DNA of 64,000 bases from Meiothermus sp. CFH 77666 (lineage in GTDB: Bacteria; Deinococcota; Deinococci; Deinococcales; Thermaceae): contig NZ_JAGDFV010000001.1 of the NCBI RefSeq assembly GCF_017497985.1, forward strand, positions 286,855 to 350,854, in the 5' to 3' direction. The notes under the pieces were generated by a model that saw nothing but the letters and a program-made list of their open reading frames with translations, was not told where the DNA came from and made no database searches. Position numbers and translations under genes: made by a program. Positions 49,409 to 57,095 of the stretch are shown here, piece after piece; position 1 is the first letter of the stretch, and each line of letters opens with the position of its first letter.

Positions 49409-50638
49409 ATGACCCAAGCCGAAATAGAAGCCCTGGATCGCAACGACCCCCTGGCCGCCAAACGCGAGGCCTTTATCATCCCCGAGGGGCTGGTGTACCT
49501 GGACGGCAACTCGCTAGGGGTGCTGCCCAAAGCGGTACAACAACACCTGAAACACGTGGTAACGGAGCAGTGGGGCCAGGGCCTGATCCGAAGCTGGAAC
49601 ACCCACGGCTGGGTGGATCTGCCGCTCAGGGTGGGGGCCAAAATTGCCCGGCTGATTGGCGCCGAAGAGGGCGAGGTGGTGGCCGCCGACTCGACCTCGG
49701 TCAACCTGTTCAAGGTGTTGCTGGCGGCTCTTCGGCTGCGCCCGGAGCGCAGGGTGGTTGTCTCCGACGTGGAGAACTTCCCCACCGACCTCTACATCGC
49801 CCAGGGGGTTTCGGCCCTCCTGGGTGGCCTCGAGCTGCGCTTTGTAAAGAAAAGTGAACTGGAAGAGGCCCTCGACCACCAGACCGCCGTGCTGATGCTG
49901 ACCGAGGTGGACTACCGCACCGGCTACCGCTACGATATGGCCCGGCTGACCCAGCTGGCCCATGAAAAAGGGGCCCTGGTTCTGTGGGATCTGGCCCACA
50001 GCGCGGGAGCTTTCCCGGTACACCTGAACCAGCACGGGGTGGACTTTGCGGTGGGTTGCGGCTACAAGTACCTGAACGGCGGCCCCGGCGCACCGGCCTT
50101 TTTGTTTGTGGCTCGGCGGCATCAGCAACGTACCTTCCCCTTTCTTTCGGGCTGGATGGGCCACCAGACCCCCTTTGCTTTTGTACCGGAGTACGTGGCC
50201 GCCGAGGATATCCGGCGGCTTACCGTGGGCACGCCGGCGGTACTCTCGATGAGCGCCCTGGACGCGGCGCTCGAGGTGTTTGCGGACGTAGACCTGGAAG
50301 CAGTACGGGAAAAGTCCCTCAAGCTGACCGACCTGTTCATGGAGCTAATGGAGCCACTGGCAGAGCGCTATGGTTTTGAGCTGGCCACGCCCAGAGCCCA
50401 TGCAGAGCGCGGTAGCCAGGTTTCCTACCGGCACCCCCAGGGCTACGCCATCATGCAGGCCCTGATCGGCCAGGGGGTGATTGGCGACTTCCGCGCCCCG
50501 GACATCATGCGCTTCGGCTTTACGCCCCTGTACCTGCGCTTTGCCGACGTATCAGAGGCCGTAGAGCGGTTGGAACGGGTGATGCAACTAGAGCTATGGA
50601 AAGACCCACGCTTCAGCGAAAGGGCCAAGGTGACCTGA
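49409..50638 (+). CDS. kynU: kynureninase
   Basis: A 409-residue PLP enzyme: YLDGNSLGVLPKAVQQHL, NTHGWVDLPLRVGAKIARLIG, DLAHSAGAFPVHLNQH, and the PLP-lysine site CGYKYLNGGPGAPAFLFV. It cleaves kynurenine to anthranilate and alanine. GAAGGAA precedes the ATG. The stop overlaps the start of the tryptophan dioxygenase gene by one base, so translation is coupled. Anthranilate is then the substrate for the CoA ligase at 47363. Confidence 0.97.
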   Translation: MTQAEIEALDRNDPLAAKREAFIIPEGLVYLDGNSLGVLPKAVQQHLKHVVTEQWGQGLIRSWNTHGWVDLPLRVGAKIARLIGAEEGEVVAADSTSVNLFKVLLAALRLRPERRVVVSDVENFPTDLYIAQGVSALLGGLELRFVKKSELEEALDHQTAVLMLTEVDYRTGYRYDMARLTQLAHEKGALVLWDLAHSAGAFPVHLNQHGVDFAVGCGYKYLNGGPGAPAFLFVARRHQQRTFPFLSGWMGHQTPFAFVPEYVAAEDIRRLTVGTPAVLSMSALDAALEVFADVDLEAVREKSLKLTDLFMELMEPLAERYGFELATPRAHAERGSQVSYRHPQGYAIMQALIGQGVIGDFRAPDIMRFGFTPLYLRFADVSEAVERLERVMQLELWKDPRFSERAKVT

Positions 50639-51474
50639 TGAACAACCCCAGAGACGAAACCTACACCCAGGCCCACACCGACTTCAGCAAGGATTTATCG
50701 TATGGCGACTACCTGATGCTCGATCAGGTGCTCTCGGCCCAGCGCACCCTCACCCAGGCCCACGACGAGGTGCTTTTCATCCTGATTCACCAGGTGCAGG
50801 AGCTCTGGATGAAGCTGATCATCCACGAGCTCACCAGTGCGATGAGCCTGCTGAAGCAGGGCATCGTGGATCCGGCCCTCAAGATGCTGACCCGGGTCTG
50901 CCGCGCCCAGGAACAGATGGCGGCCAGTTGGGAGGTGCTCAAAACCATGACCCCATCCGACTACCTCCAGTTTCGCGCTGCCTTCGGGCGGGCCTCCGGG
51001 TTTCAGTCGCACCAGTACCGGCTAATCGAGTTCCTGTTCGGCAACAAGCAACCCTTCATGATGCGCCCCCACCAGCACCGGCCCGAGCACTACCGGCCTC
51101 TGGAAGAGGCCCTGCACGCACCCAGCCTGTACGACCTCGCTTTGCATCTGGTGGCCACAAGAGGGCTGGACATTCCCAAGAGCGTGCTAAAGCGGGATTT
51201 TTCCCAACCCTATCAGCCCCACGAAGGGGTGCGGGCGGCCTGGCTCGAGGTCTACCGCCAGCCCGAGCGGTACTGGGACCTCTATTACCTTGCTGAAAAA
51301 CTGGTAGATGTAGAGGACAACTTCCGCCGCTGGCGCTTCAACCACCTGACCACCGTAGAGCGCATCATCGGCCTCAAGCAGGGCACCGGCGGCACCGCCG
51401 GGGTACCCTATCTGAAACAGGCCCTGGACATCGTGCTGTTTCCGGAGTTGTGGCAGGTTCGCACCCATTTATAG
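50638..51474 (+). CDS. kynA: tryptophan 2,3-dioxygenase
   Basis: A 278-residue heme enzyme opening the indole ring of L-tryptophan to N-formylkynurenine. Motifs: HDEVLFILIHQVQELWMKLI, FGRASGFQSHQYRLIEF, the heme-ligand region RFNHLTTVERIIG, and GTGGTAGVPYLKQAL. The size is like other bacterial TDOs. The ATG at 50638 overlaps the kynU stop (TGATG); an upstream in-frame extension from 50596 lies inside kynU and is not needed. Confidence 0.97.
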   Translation: MNNPRDETYTQAHTDFSKDLSYGDYLMLDQVLSAQRTLTQAHDEVLFILIHQVQELWMKLIIHELTSAMSLLKQGIVDPALKMLTRVCRAQEQMAASWEVLKTMTPSDYLQFRAAFGRASGFQSHQYRLIEFLFGNKQPFMMRPHQHRPEHYRPLEEALHAPSLYDLALHLVATRGLDIPKSVLKRDFSQPYQPHEGVRAAWLEVYRQPERYWDLYYLAEKLVDVEDNFRRWRFNHLTTVERIIGLKQGTGGTAGVPYLKQALDIVLFPELWQVRTHL

Positions 51475-51542
51475 GAAGGGACTCAACAAAGTGCTACCAA
51501 CCCGTTATCATTCGGTCAACTAGGAAAGAAGTGGGAGGAACG

Positions 51543-52709
51543 ATGAAAAAGATGTTTTGGCTCCTGGTTTTATCGGCAGTGCTGCTCGCCCCCTTCGCAG
51601 CAGCCCAGCGCACCATCAAGGTAGGCTTCGTCAGCACCCTCTCGGGCGGCGGCGCAGCCCTTGGCATTGATGCCCGCGACGGCTTCAACCTGGCGGTGCG
51701 GCTTCTGAACAACCAGTTGGGGGGTGTACCCGTAGAGGTCATCGTGGCCGACGACCAGCAAAACCCTGACGTGGCGCGGCAGGCGGTAGACCGGATGCTC
51801 AAACGCGAGCGGGTAGACTTCATGACCGGCATCATCTTCTCCAACATCCTGCTGGCGGTGGGCGACGCCGTTTTCGACGAAAAGATACACTACATCAGCT
51901 TGAACGCAGGGCCATCGGAATACGCCGGGGAGCGCTGTAACCCCTACTTCTTCAATGTGGCCTGGCAGAACGATAACCTGCACGAGGCCATGGGCCAGTA
52001 CGTCAACACCCGCCGCTTCGAGAACGTCTTCATCCTGGCCCCCAACTACCCCGCCGGGCGCGATGCCCTGACCGGTTTCAAGCGCTTCTACAAGGGCAAG
52101 ATTGCGGCAGAGGTCTATAACCGCCTCAACCAGCTCGACTTCTCCGCCGAGATCGCCCAGATTCGCGCAGCCCGCCCCAAAGCGGTCTACACCTTCCAAC
52201 CGGGCGCAATGGGTGTGAACTTCATCAAGCAGTACGCCGAGGCCGGTCTGCTGCGCGAAATTCCGTTGTTCCTGCCCGGCTTCTCCGCCGACGCCGATGT
52301 AATCCGGGCGGTGGGCCGTCCGATGGTGGGCATCTACAACAGCTCGCACTGGGCGCTGGAACTCAACAACCCGGTCAATCAGCGCTTTGTGGAGGAGTTC
52401 CGCAAAGCCTACAACCGCACCCCCACCCTTTACGCCTCGCAGGGCTACGATGCGGCACTGATGCTGGACGCCGCCATCCGGGCGGTAGGGGGCGATGTTT
52501 CCAAAAAAGACGACCTGCGCAAAGCCTTCCTGGCCGGCTTCAACAGCACCCGCGGGCCCCTCAAGTTCAACCCCAATGGCTACCCCGTCCAGAACTACTA
52601 CCTGCGTCAGGTAATCCAGGCGCCGAATGGCGAAATCATTAACCGGTTGGTCGGGAACATCTTTACCAACCACAGCGACGCCTATGTCTCGCAGTGCAAG
52701 CTGAGGTAG
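51543..52709 (+). CDS. Liv-type ABC transporter, substrate-binding protein
   Basis: A 388-residue periplasmic binding protein (Leu/Ile/Val-binding fold). Signal peptide: MFWLLVLSAVLLAPFAAAQ; then TIKVGFVSTLSGGGAALGID, VADDQQNPDVARQAVDRML and GFSADADVIRAVGRPMVGIY. GGGAGGAA precedes the ATG at 51543. With the next four genes it makes a complete importer. The gene position in a tryptophan-degradation island suggests tryptophan, kynurenine or an aromatic acid as cargo, but Liv-family proteins also bind branched-chain amino acids and aromatics, and sequence alone does not decide. Confidence 0.9.
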   Translation: MKKMFWLLVLSAVLLAPFAAAQRTIKVGFVSTLSGGGAALGIDARDGFNLAVRLLNNQLGGVPVEVIVADDQQNPDVARQAVDRMLKRERVDFMTGIIFSNILLAVGDAVFDEKIHYISLNAGPSEYAGERCNPYFFNVAWQNDNLHEAMGQYVNTRRFENVFILAPNYPAGRDALTGFKRFYKGKIAAEVYNRLNQLDFSAEIAQIRAARPKAVYTFQPGAMGVNFIKQYAEAGLLREIPLFLPGFSADADVIRAVGRPMVGIYNSSHWALELNNPVNQRFVEEFRKAYNRTPTLYASQGYDAALMLDAAIRAVGGDVSKKDDLRKAFLAGFNSTRGPLKFNPNGYPVQNYYLRQVIQAPNGEIINRLVGNIFTNHSDAYVSQCKLR

Positions 52710-52875
52710 TGGGGCATACACCGATTTGCATACGCGGCCCGCAGTTTCTCTAGCGTTATCAGGTGAGGGGTGGAGGCAGCCAGGGCGTCCAAACTTACGC
52801 AAGGCAACTCAAGCCTCTCGGTAGCCCTAGCGCCCTCCCCATCCCCACTACCTACCCCCCACCCCCCAGAACCCT
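52710..52875. other. intergenic region, no gene seen
   Basis: 166 bases between the binding-protein gene and the first permease; C-rich near its 3' end. No terminator or Shine-Dalgarno is obvious. Confidence 0.35.
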
Positions 52876-53796
52876 ATGCCCCCCTCGCTTTTCCTCGAAC
52901 AAATCCTGAACGGCGTACAGTTTGGGCTAATGCTCTTTTTGCTGGCCGCCGGCCTGACGCTGGTCTTCGGCATCATGGACATGATCAACCTGGCCCACGG
53001 CTCGCTTTACATGATTGGGGCTTACCTGACCGCGACCTTTGTGGGCCTTACCGGGGTGTTCTGGCTGGGGGTGCTGCTGGCCGTGGTCGGGACGGCCCTG
53101 ATCGGGATGCTCCTCGAGCTCTCCATCCTGCGCCAGCTCTACAAGCGAGACCATCTGTCCCAGGTGCTGGCCACCTTTGCCCTGATTCTGATTATTAACG
53201 AAGTCGTACGCATCATCTGGGGCTCGCAACCCCTGCTGCTCTCGGCCCCGGAGGGCTTGTCGGGGCCCATCGAGATTCTGCCCGGCCTCCACTACTCGGC
53301 CTTCCGGCTCACCATCATTGCGGTGGGTCTGGTGGTCGCGCTGGCCCTGTTTTTGCTGGTGAACAATACCCGGGCCGGCATGTGGCTAAGGGCCGGGGCC
53401 TCCAACCGCGAGATGGCCCAGGCCATGGGGGTGCCCATCAAGCCCCTCTTCACCCTCCTGTTTGGGGTGGGGGCGGCTTTGTGTGCCATTGCGGGAGCCT
53501 TTCTGGGACCCATCCTGGCCGTGCAGGTGGGCATGGGCGAGAGCATCCTGATTCTGGCTTTTGTGGTGATTGTGATTGGGGGCATTGGCTCCATCAAGGG
53601 GGCGCTGGTGGGCGCACTGCTGGTGGGCATTGTGGACACCGCCGGCAGGGCCTTTCTGCCCCTCTTGCTGAGCCAGGTGGCCTCGCCCGAGGTGGCCTCA
53701 AACCTGGGCCCGGCCCTGGCCTCCATTCTGATATACCTGCTGATGGCCGTGGTGCTCTTCTTCAAGCCCCAGGGGCTTTTCCCGGCCCGCACCTAG
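52876..53796 (+). CDS. Liv-type ABC transporter permease (LivH-like)
   Basis: A 306-residue permease with eight or so membrane helices: GVQFGLMLFLLAAGLTLVFG, IMDMINLAHGSLYMIGAYL (the LivH signature), and the EAA-like loop GASNREMAQAMGVPIKPLF. ATG 52876. It pairs with the LivM-like permease 9 bases downstream. Confidence 0.93.
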   Translation: MPPSLFLEQILNGVQFGLMLFLLAAGLTLVFGIMDMINLAHGSLYMIGAYLTATFVGLTGVFWLGVLLAVVGTALIGMLLELSILRQLYKRDHLSQVLATFALILIINEVVRIIWGSQPLLLSAPEGLSGPIEILPGLHYSAFRLTIIAVGLVVALALFLLVNNTRAGMWLRAGASNREMAQAMGVPIKPLFTLLFGVGAALCAIAGAFLGPILAVQVGMGESILILAFVVIVIGGIGSIKGALVGALLVGIVDTAGRAFLPLLLSQVASPEVASNLGPALASILIYLLMAVVLFFKPQGLFPART

Positions 53797-53805
53797 GAGA
53801 GACCC

Positions 53806-54729
53806 ATGCCGCGCAACTGGCTAACCCCCCTGGTACTGCTGGGCCTCTTGCTGGCGTTTCCACCCATCGCCAGCGCAACGGGTCTGGAGTTTTATACGGG
53901 CCTCCTGACCAAGATTATGATTTTCGCCCTGGCCGCCAGCAGCCTCAACCTGATTCTGGGCTATGGCGGCATGGTGAGCTTTGGGCATGCCGCCTATTTT
54001 GGCGTGGGGGCCTATACGGCGGCCATTCTGGCCCGCGAGGGCGTGAGCTCGGCCTGGGTGATCTGGCCGGTGGCCCTGGCCCTTTCGGGCTTGCTGGCTT
54101 TCCTGATTGGAGCGGTCTGCCTGCGAACCCGGGGTGTGTATTTCATCATGATCACGCTGGCTTTCGCGCAGATGATTTACTTTCTGGTGGTTTCGTTCAA
54201 ACAGTATGGCGGCGAGGATGGGCTGCGGGCCCGGCGGCCCGATTTTGGGCTCTTTGAGCTTTCCGACACCACCCTGTACTACCTGACCCTGGCCGTGCTG
54301 GCAGGCGTGCTCTACGGCCTGTACCGCCTGGTGAACTCGAGGTTCGGGCGCGTGCTGCAAGCCATCCGCGAGAACGAGAGCCGGGCCGCCGCTATCGGCT
54401 ATCCGGTCTACCGGTTCCAGCTGGTGGCCTTTGTACTAGCCGGGGTGCTGGCGGGGCTGGCCGGGGTGCTTATGGCCCACTACACCCAGTACGCCTCGCC
54501 CAACCTGCTGGCCTGGCAGCAGTCGGGCCACCTGATGATGATGGTAATCCTGGGTGGCGTGGGGCAGTTCTGGGGCGGGGTGCTGGGAGCCACAACGCTG
54601 CTGGTGGTGGAGGAAATCCTGCAAGATCTCACCATCTACTGGCAACTGGGGGTGGGGCTCATCCTGCTGCTGGTGGTGCTGTTTGCCCCCAGGGGGCTGG
54701 CCGGGTTGCTGCGGCGGAGGGCTGGATGA
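53806..54729 (+). CDS. Liv-type ABC transporter permease (LivM-like)
   Basis: A 307-residue permease: LILGYGGMVSFGHAAYFGVG (the LivM signature), then GRVLQAIRENESRAAAIGYP as coupling loop and HLMMMVILGGVGQFWGGVLG near the C-terminus. GAGAG lies before the ATG. Its last codons overlap the LivG-like ATPase start by four bases. Confidence 0.93.
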   Translation: MPRNWLTPLVLLGLLLAFPPIASATGLEFYTGLLTKIMIFALAASSLNLILGYGGMVSFGHAAYFGVGAYTAAILAREGVSSAWVIWPVALALSGLLAFLIGAVCLRTRGVYFIMITLAFAQMIYFLVVSFKQYGGEDGLRARRPDFGLFELSDTTLYYLTLAVLAGVLYGLYRLVNSRFGRVLQAIRENESRAAAIGYPVYRFQLVAFVLAGVLAGLAGVLMAHYTQYASPNLLAWQQSGHLMMMVILGGVGQFWGGVLGATTLLVVEEILQDLTIYWQLGVGLILLLVVLFAPRGLAGLLRRRAG

Positions 54730-55484
54730 GCCTGCTGGTCATCGAGCACCTGACCAAGCAGTTTGGCGGCTTGCTGGCCGTCAACGACTGCAACCTGAGC
54801 GTTGAAGCGGGCGAGATCCACGCCCTGATTGGCCCCAACGGCGCCGGCAAGACCACCCTGATCAACCAGATCAGCGGGGCCCTGAGGCCCAGCAAAGGCC
54901 GCATTCGCTTCGATGGGCACGACATTACCCATACCCCCCAGCACCTGCGGGTGCGGCTGGGGCTGGCCCGCACTTTTCAGATCACCAACCTGTTCAGGAG
55001 TTATACCGTGCTGGAGAACCTCGAGCTCGCCGTGCAGGCCCGCAGCGGCAGCAGTTTTCGCTTCTGGAGCCCGGTCAAACGCGAAAAAGGGTTGCGCCAG
55101 GAGGCCGAGCAAATCGCCGAACTGCTGGGCCTGACTCCCCGCAACCACACTCCAGCAGCCCAGCTCTCGCACGGCGAACAGCGGCAGCTCGAGGTGGGGC
55201 TGGCCCTGGCCTGCAAGCCCAAGCTGCTCTTACTCGACGAACCCATGGCCGGCATGGGGCCCGAGGAGTCGGGGCAGATGGTGGAGCTCATCGCCCGGCT
55301 CTCTCAAAGCGTGACCATTTTGCTGGTCGAGCACGATATGGACGCGGTTTTTCGGCTGGCCCAGCGCATCTCGGTACTGGTCTATGGGCACGTAATTGCC
55401 TCCGGCCCCCCCGAGGCAATCCGGGCCAACCCCGAGGTTCACAAGGCATACCTGGGCGATGACCCCGGAGGCAAGCACCCATGA
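54726..55484 (+). CDS. Liv-type ABC transporter ATPase (LivG-like)
   Basis: A 252-residue ATPase: Walker A LIGPNGAGKTTLINQI, signature QLSHGEQRQLEVGLAL, Walker B LLLLDEPMAGMGPEES, H-loop ILLVEHDMDAVFRL. The Liv-G type insert after the Q-loop (GLARTFQITNLFRSYTVLEN) is present. It overlaps its neighbours by four bases on both sides. Confidence 0.95.
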   Translation: MSLLVIEHLTKQFGGLLAVNDCNLSVEAGEIHALIGPNGAGKTTLINQISGALRPSKGRIRFDGHDITHTPQHLRVRLGLARTFQITNLFRSYTVLENLELAVQARSGSSFRFWSPVKREKGLRQEAEQIAELLGLTPRNHTPAAQLSHGEQRQLEVGLALACKPKLLLLDEPMAGMGPEESGQMVELIARLSQSVTILLVEHDMDAVFRLAQRISVLVYGHVIASGPPEAIRANPEVHKAYLGDDPGGKHP

Positions 55485-56191
55485 GCGCCCTACTGGAAAT
55501 CCAGGACTTGCAGACCTTCTACGGCTCCAGCCAGGTCTTGTTCAACCTGAGCCTGCAAATCCGAGAGGGCCAGGTTGCCACCCTGCTGGGCCGGAACGGC
55601 ATGGGCAAGACCACCACAGTGCGCTCCATCCTGGGCCTGACCCCGGCCCGCTCGGGTCAGATTCGCTTCGCGGGTACACGAATCGAAGCCCTACCGCCCG
55701 AGCAGATTGCCGCTCTGGGCATCGCGGTGGTGCCCGAGGGGCGGCAGATCTTCCCCAACCTGACCGTGAAGGAAAACCTGATCGCCTTTGCCGCCAACCG
55801 CAACAAAAGCCCCAGCCCCTGGACGCTACCCCGCATCTACGAGCTGTTCCCCCGCCTGCAGGAGCGGCAACACAACCTGGGCAACCAGCTCTCTGGCGGC
55901 GAGCAGCAGATGCTGGCGGTGGGGCGGGCGCTCATGACCAATCCGCGCCTCCTAATTCTGGACGAGGCCACCGAAGGCCTGGCCCCACTTTTACGCGAGG
56001 AAATCTGGCGGGTGCTGCGGCTCCTCAAGGAAAGTGGGCAGACTATCCTGGTGATTGACAAGTACGTCGAACGTCTGATTGCCCTGGCCGACCAGCACAC
56101 CATCCTCGAGCGTGGGCGGGTGGTCTGGCAGGGCGACTCGGAGGCCCTGAAGACCCAGCCCGAGTTATGGAAACGGTATCTGAGCGTATAG
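55481..56191 (+). CDS. Liv-type ABC transporter ATPase (LivF-like)
   Basis: A 236-residue ATPase: LQTFYGSSQVLFNLSLQIRE, Walker A LLGRNGMGKTTTVRSI, signature QLSGGEQQMLAVGRALM, Walker B LLILDEATEGLAPLLREEI. The H-loop position reads ILVIDKYVERL, with Asp-Lys in place of the usual Glu-His; the catalytic contribution of the H-loop may therefore differ. It completes the importer started at 51543. Confidence 0.93.
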   Translation: MSALLEIQDLQTFYGSSQVLFNLSLQIREGQVATLLGRNGMGKTTTVRSILGLTPARSGQIRFAGTRIEALPPEQIAALGIAVVPEGRQIFPNLTVKENLIAFAANRNKSPSPWTLPRIYELFPRLQERQHNLGNQLSGGEQQMLAVGRALMTNPRLLILDEATEGLAPLLREEIWRVLRLLKESGQTILVIDKYVERLIALADQHTILERGRVVWQGDSEALKTQPELWKRYLSV

Positions 56192-56255
56192 AAATAGCCA
56201 TTAGCAAGGGGCTATCCGCTATAAGCTTTCAGCCATTAGCTATGGACTCTCAACC
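56192..56255. repeat. ATAGC-type repeat cluster
   Basis: GAAATAGCCATTAGC, then GGGGCTATCCGCTATAAG and CAGCCATTAGCTATGG: the same short-word family as at 10988, 15955, 20543 and 46049. It separates the LivF gene from the formamidase gene. Confidence 0.6.
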
Positions 56256-57068
56256 ATGAGCACCCCCTCCTGGCACGAACTCGAGTACAGCCCCCGGCTC
56301 TCGGTGCCCGATGCTGCCGAGTATTTCCGGCGCTGGGCCGAAGATTCCTATGCAGCCCGGCAAGCCTTGGAACACCACGCCAATTTGCCTTACGGGGCTG
56401 GCCCAAAGGAAACCCTCGACCTCTTCCCGGCCCCAAAGAGCCGCTACCTCCTGGTGTTCATACACGGGGGCTACTGGCGGGCCTTCGACAAGGACGACTT
56501 TTCCTGGCTGGCCCCGCCGCTGGTGAGGGCCGGTATCAGCGTGGCGGTGCTGAACTACGCCCTGTGCCCGGCGGTGCGCCTGGCCGAGATTACCGAGCAG
56601 TGCCGCCGGGCCGTGGCCTGGCTCTCCCGGGAGGTCCCCCGGTATGGGATCCAGAGCCCCATGCTCATCAGCGGGCACTCGGCGGGGGGGCACCTGACCG
56701 CCGAGATGTTTGCGACCCCCTGGGCGGCCTACGGTGTACCTTCGGGGGCGATTGCTGGCGGTATCGCCATCAGCGGCCTCTTTGACCTCGAGCCCCTGTT
56801 GCAGGTTTCGGTCAACAGCGACCTGCGGCTCGACCCCGCAAGCGCACGGGCCTCGAGCCCCATCTACAAAGAACCCACCCTCCGAGCACCCCTGCTGCTG
56901 GCGGTAGGGGGGCTCGAGCCCAGCGAATTCCACCGCCAGAGCCAGCTACTGCACCAGGCCTGGCCTAACAACTGCCCTGACGTGATCTCGCTGCCCGGGC
57001 TTCACCACTTCAACGCGCCGGAGGTACTTACCGACCTCGAGAGCCCGGTGTGGAGGCCTTTCCTGTAG
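56256..57068 (+). CDS. kynurenine formamidase, HGGxW alpha/beta-hydrolase type
   Basis: A 270-residue alpha/beta-hydrolase. The diagnostic oxyanion motif HGGYW (YLLVFIHGGYWRAFDKDDFS) is that of animal/fungal arylformamidase and some bacterial relatives, unlike the cyclase-type KynB found in most bacteria. The nucleophile elbow is ISGHSAGGHLTAEM and the His is in LPGLHHFNAPEVL. It should hydrolyse N-formylkynurenine to kynurenine and formate, filling the only missing step between the dioxygenase and kynureninase encoded upstream. It ends the plus-strand island. A general carboxylesterase is a weaker alternative. Confidence 0.82.
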   Translation: MSTPSWHELEYSPRLSVPDAAEYFRRWAEDSYAARQALEHHANLPYGAGPKETLDLFPAPKSRYLLVFIHGGYWRAFDKDDFSWLAPPLVRAGISVAVLNYALCPAVRLAEITEQCRRAVAWLSREVPRYGIQSPMLISGHSAGGHLTAEMFATPWAAYGVPSGAIAGGIAISGLFDLEPLLQVSVNSDLRLDPASARASSPIYKEPTLRAPLLLAVGGLEPSEFHRQSQLLHQAWPNNCPDVISLPGLHHFNAPEVLTDLESPVWRPFL

Positions 57069-57095
57069 TAAAGGTTTCAGGAATCCTTTGGGGGC

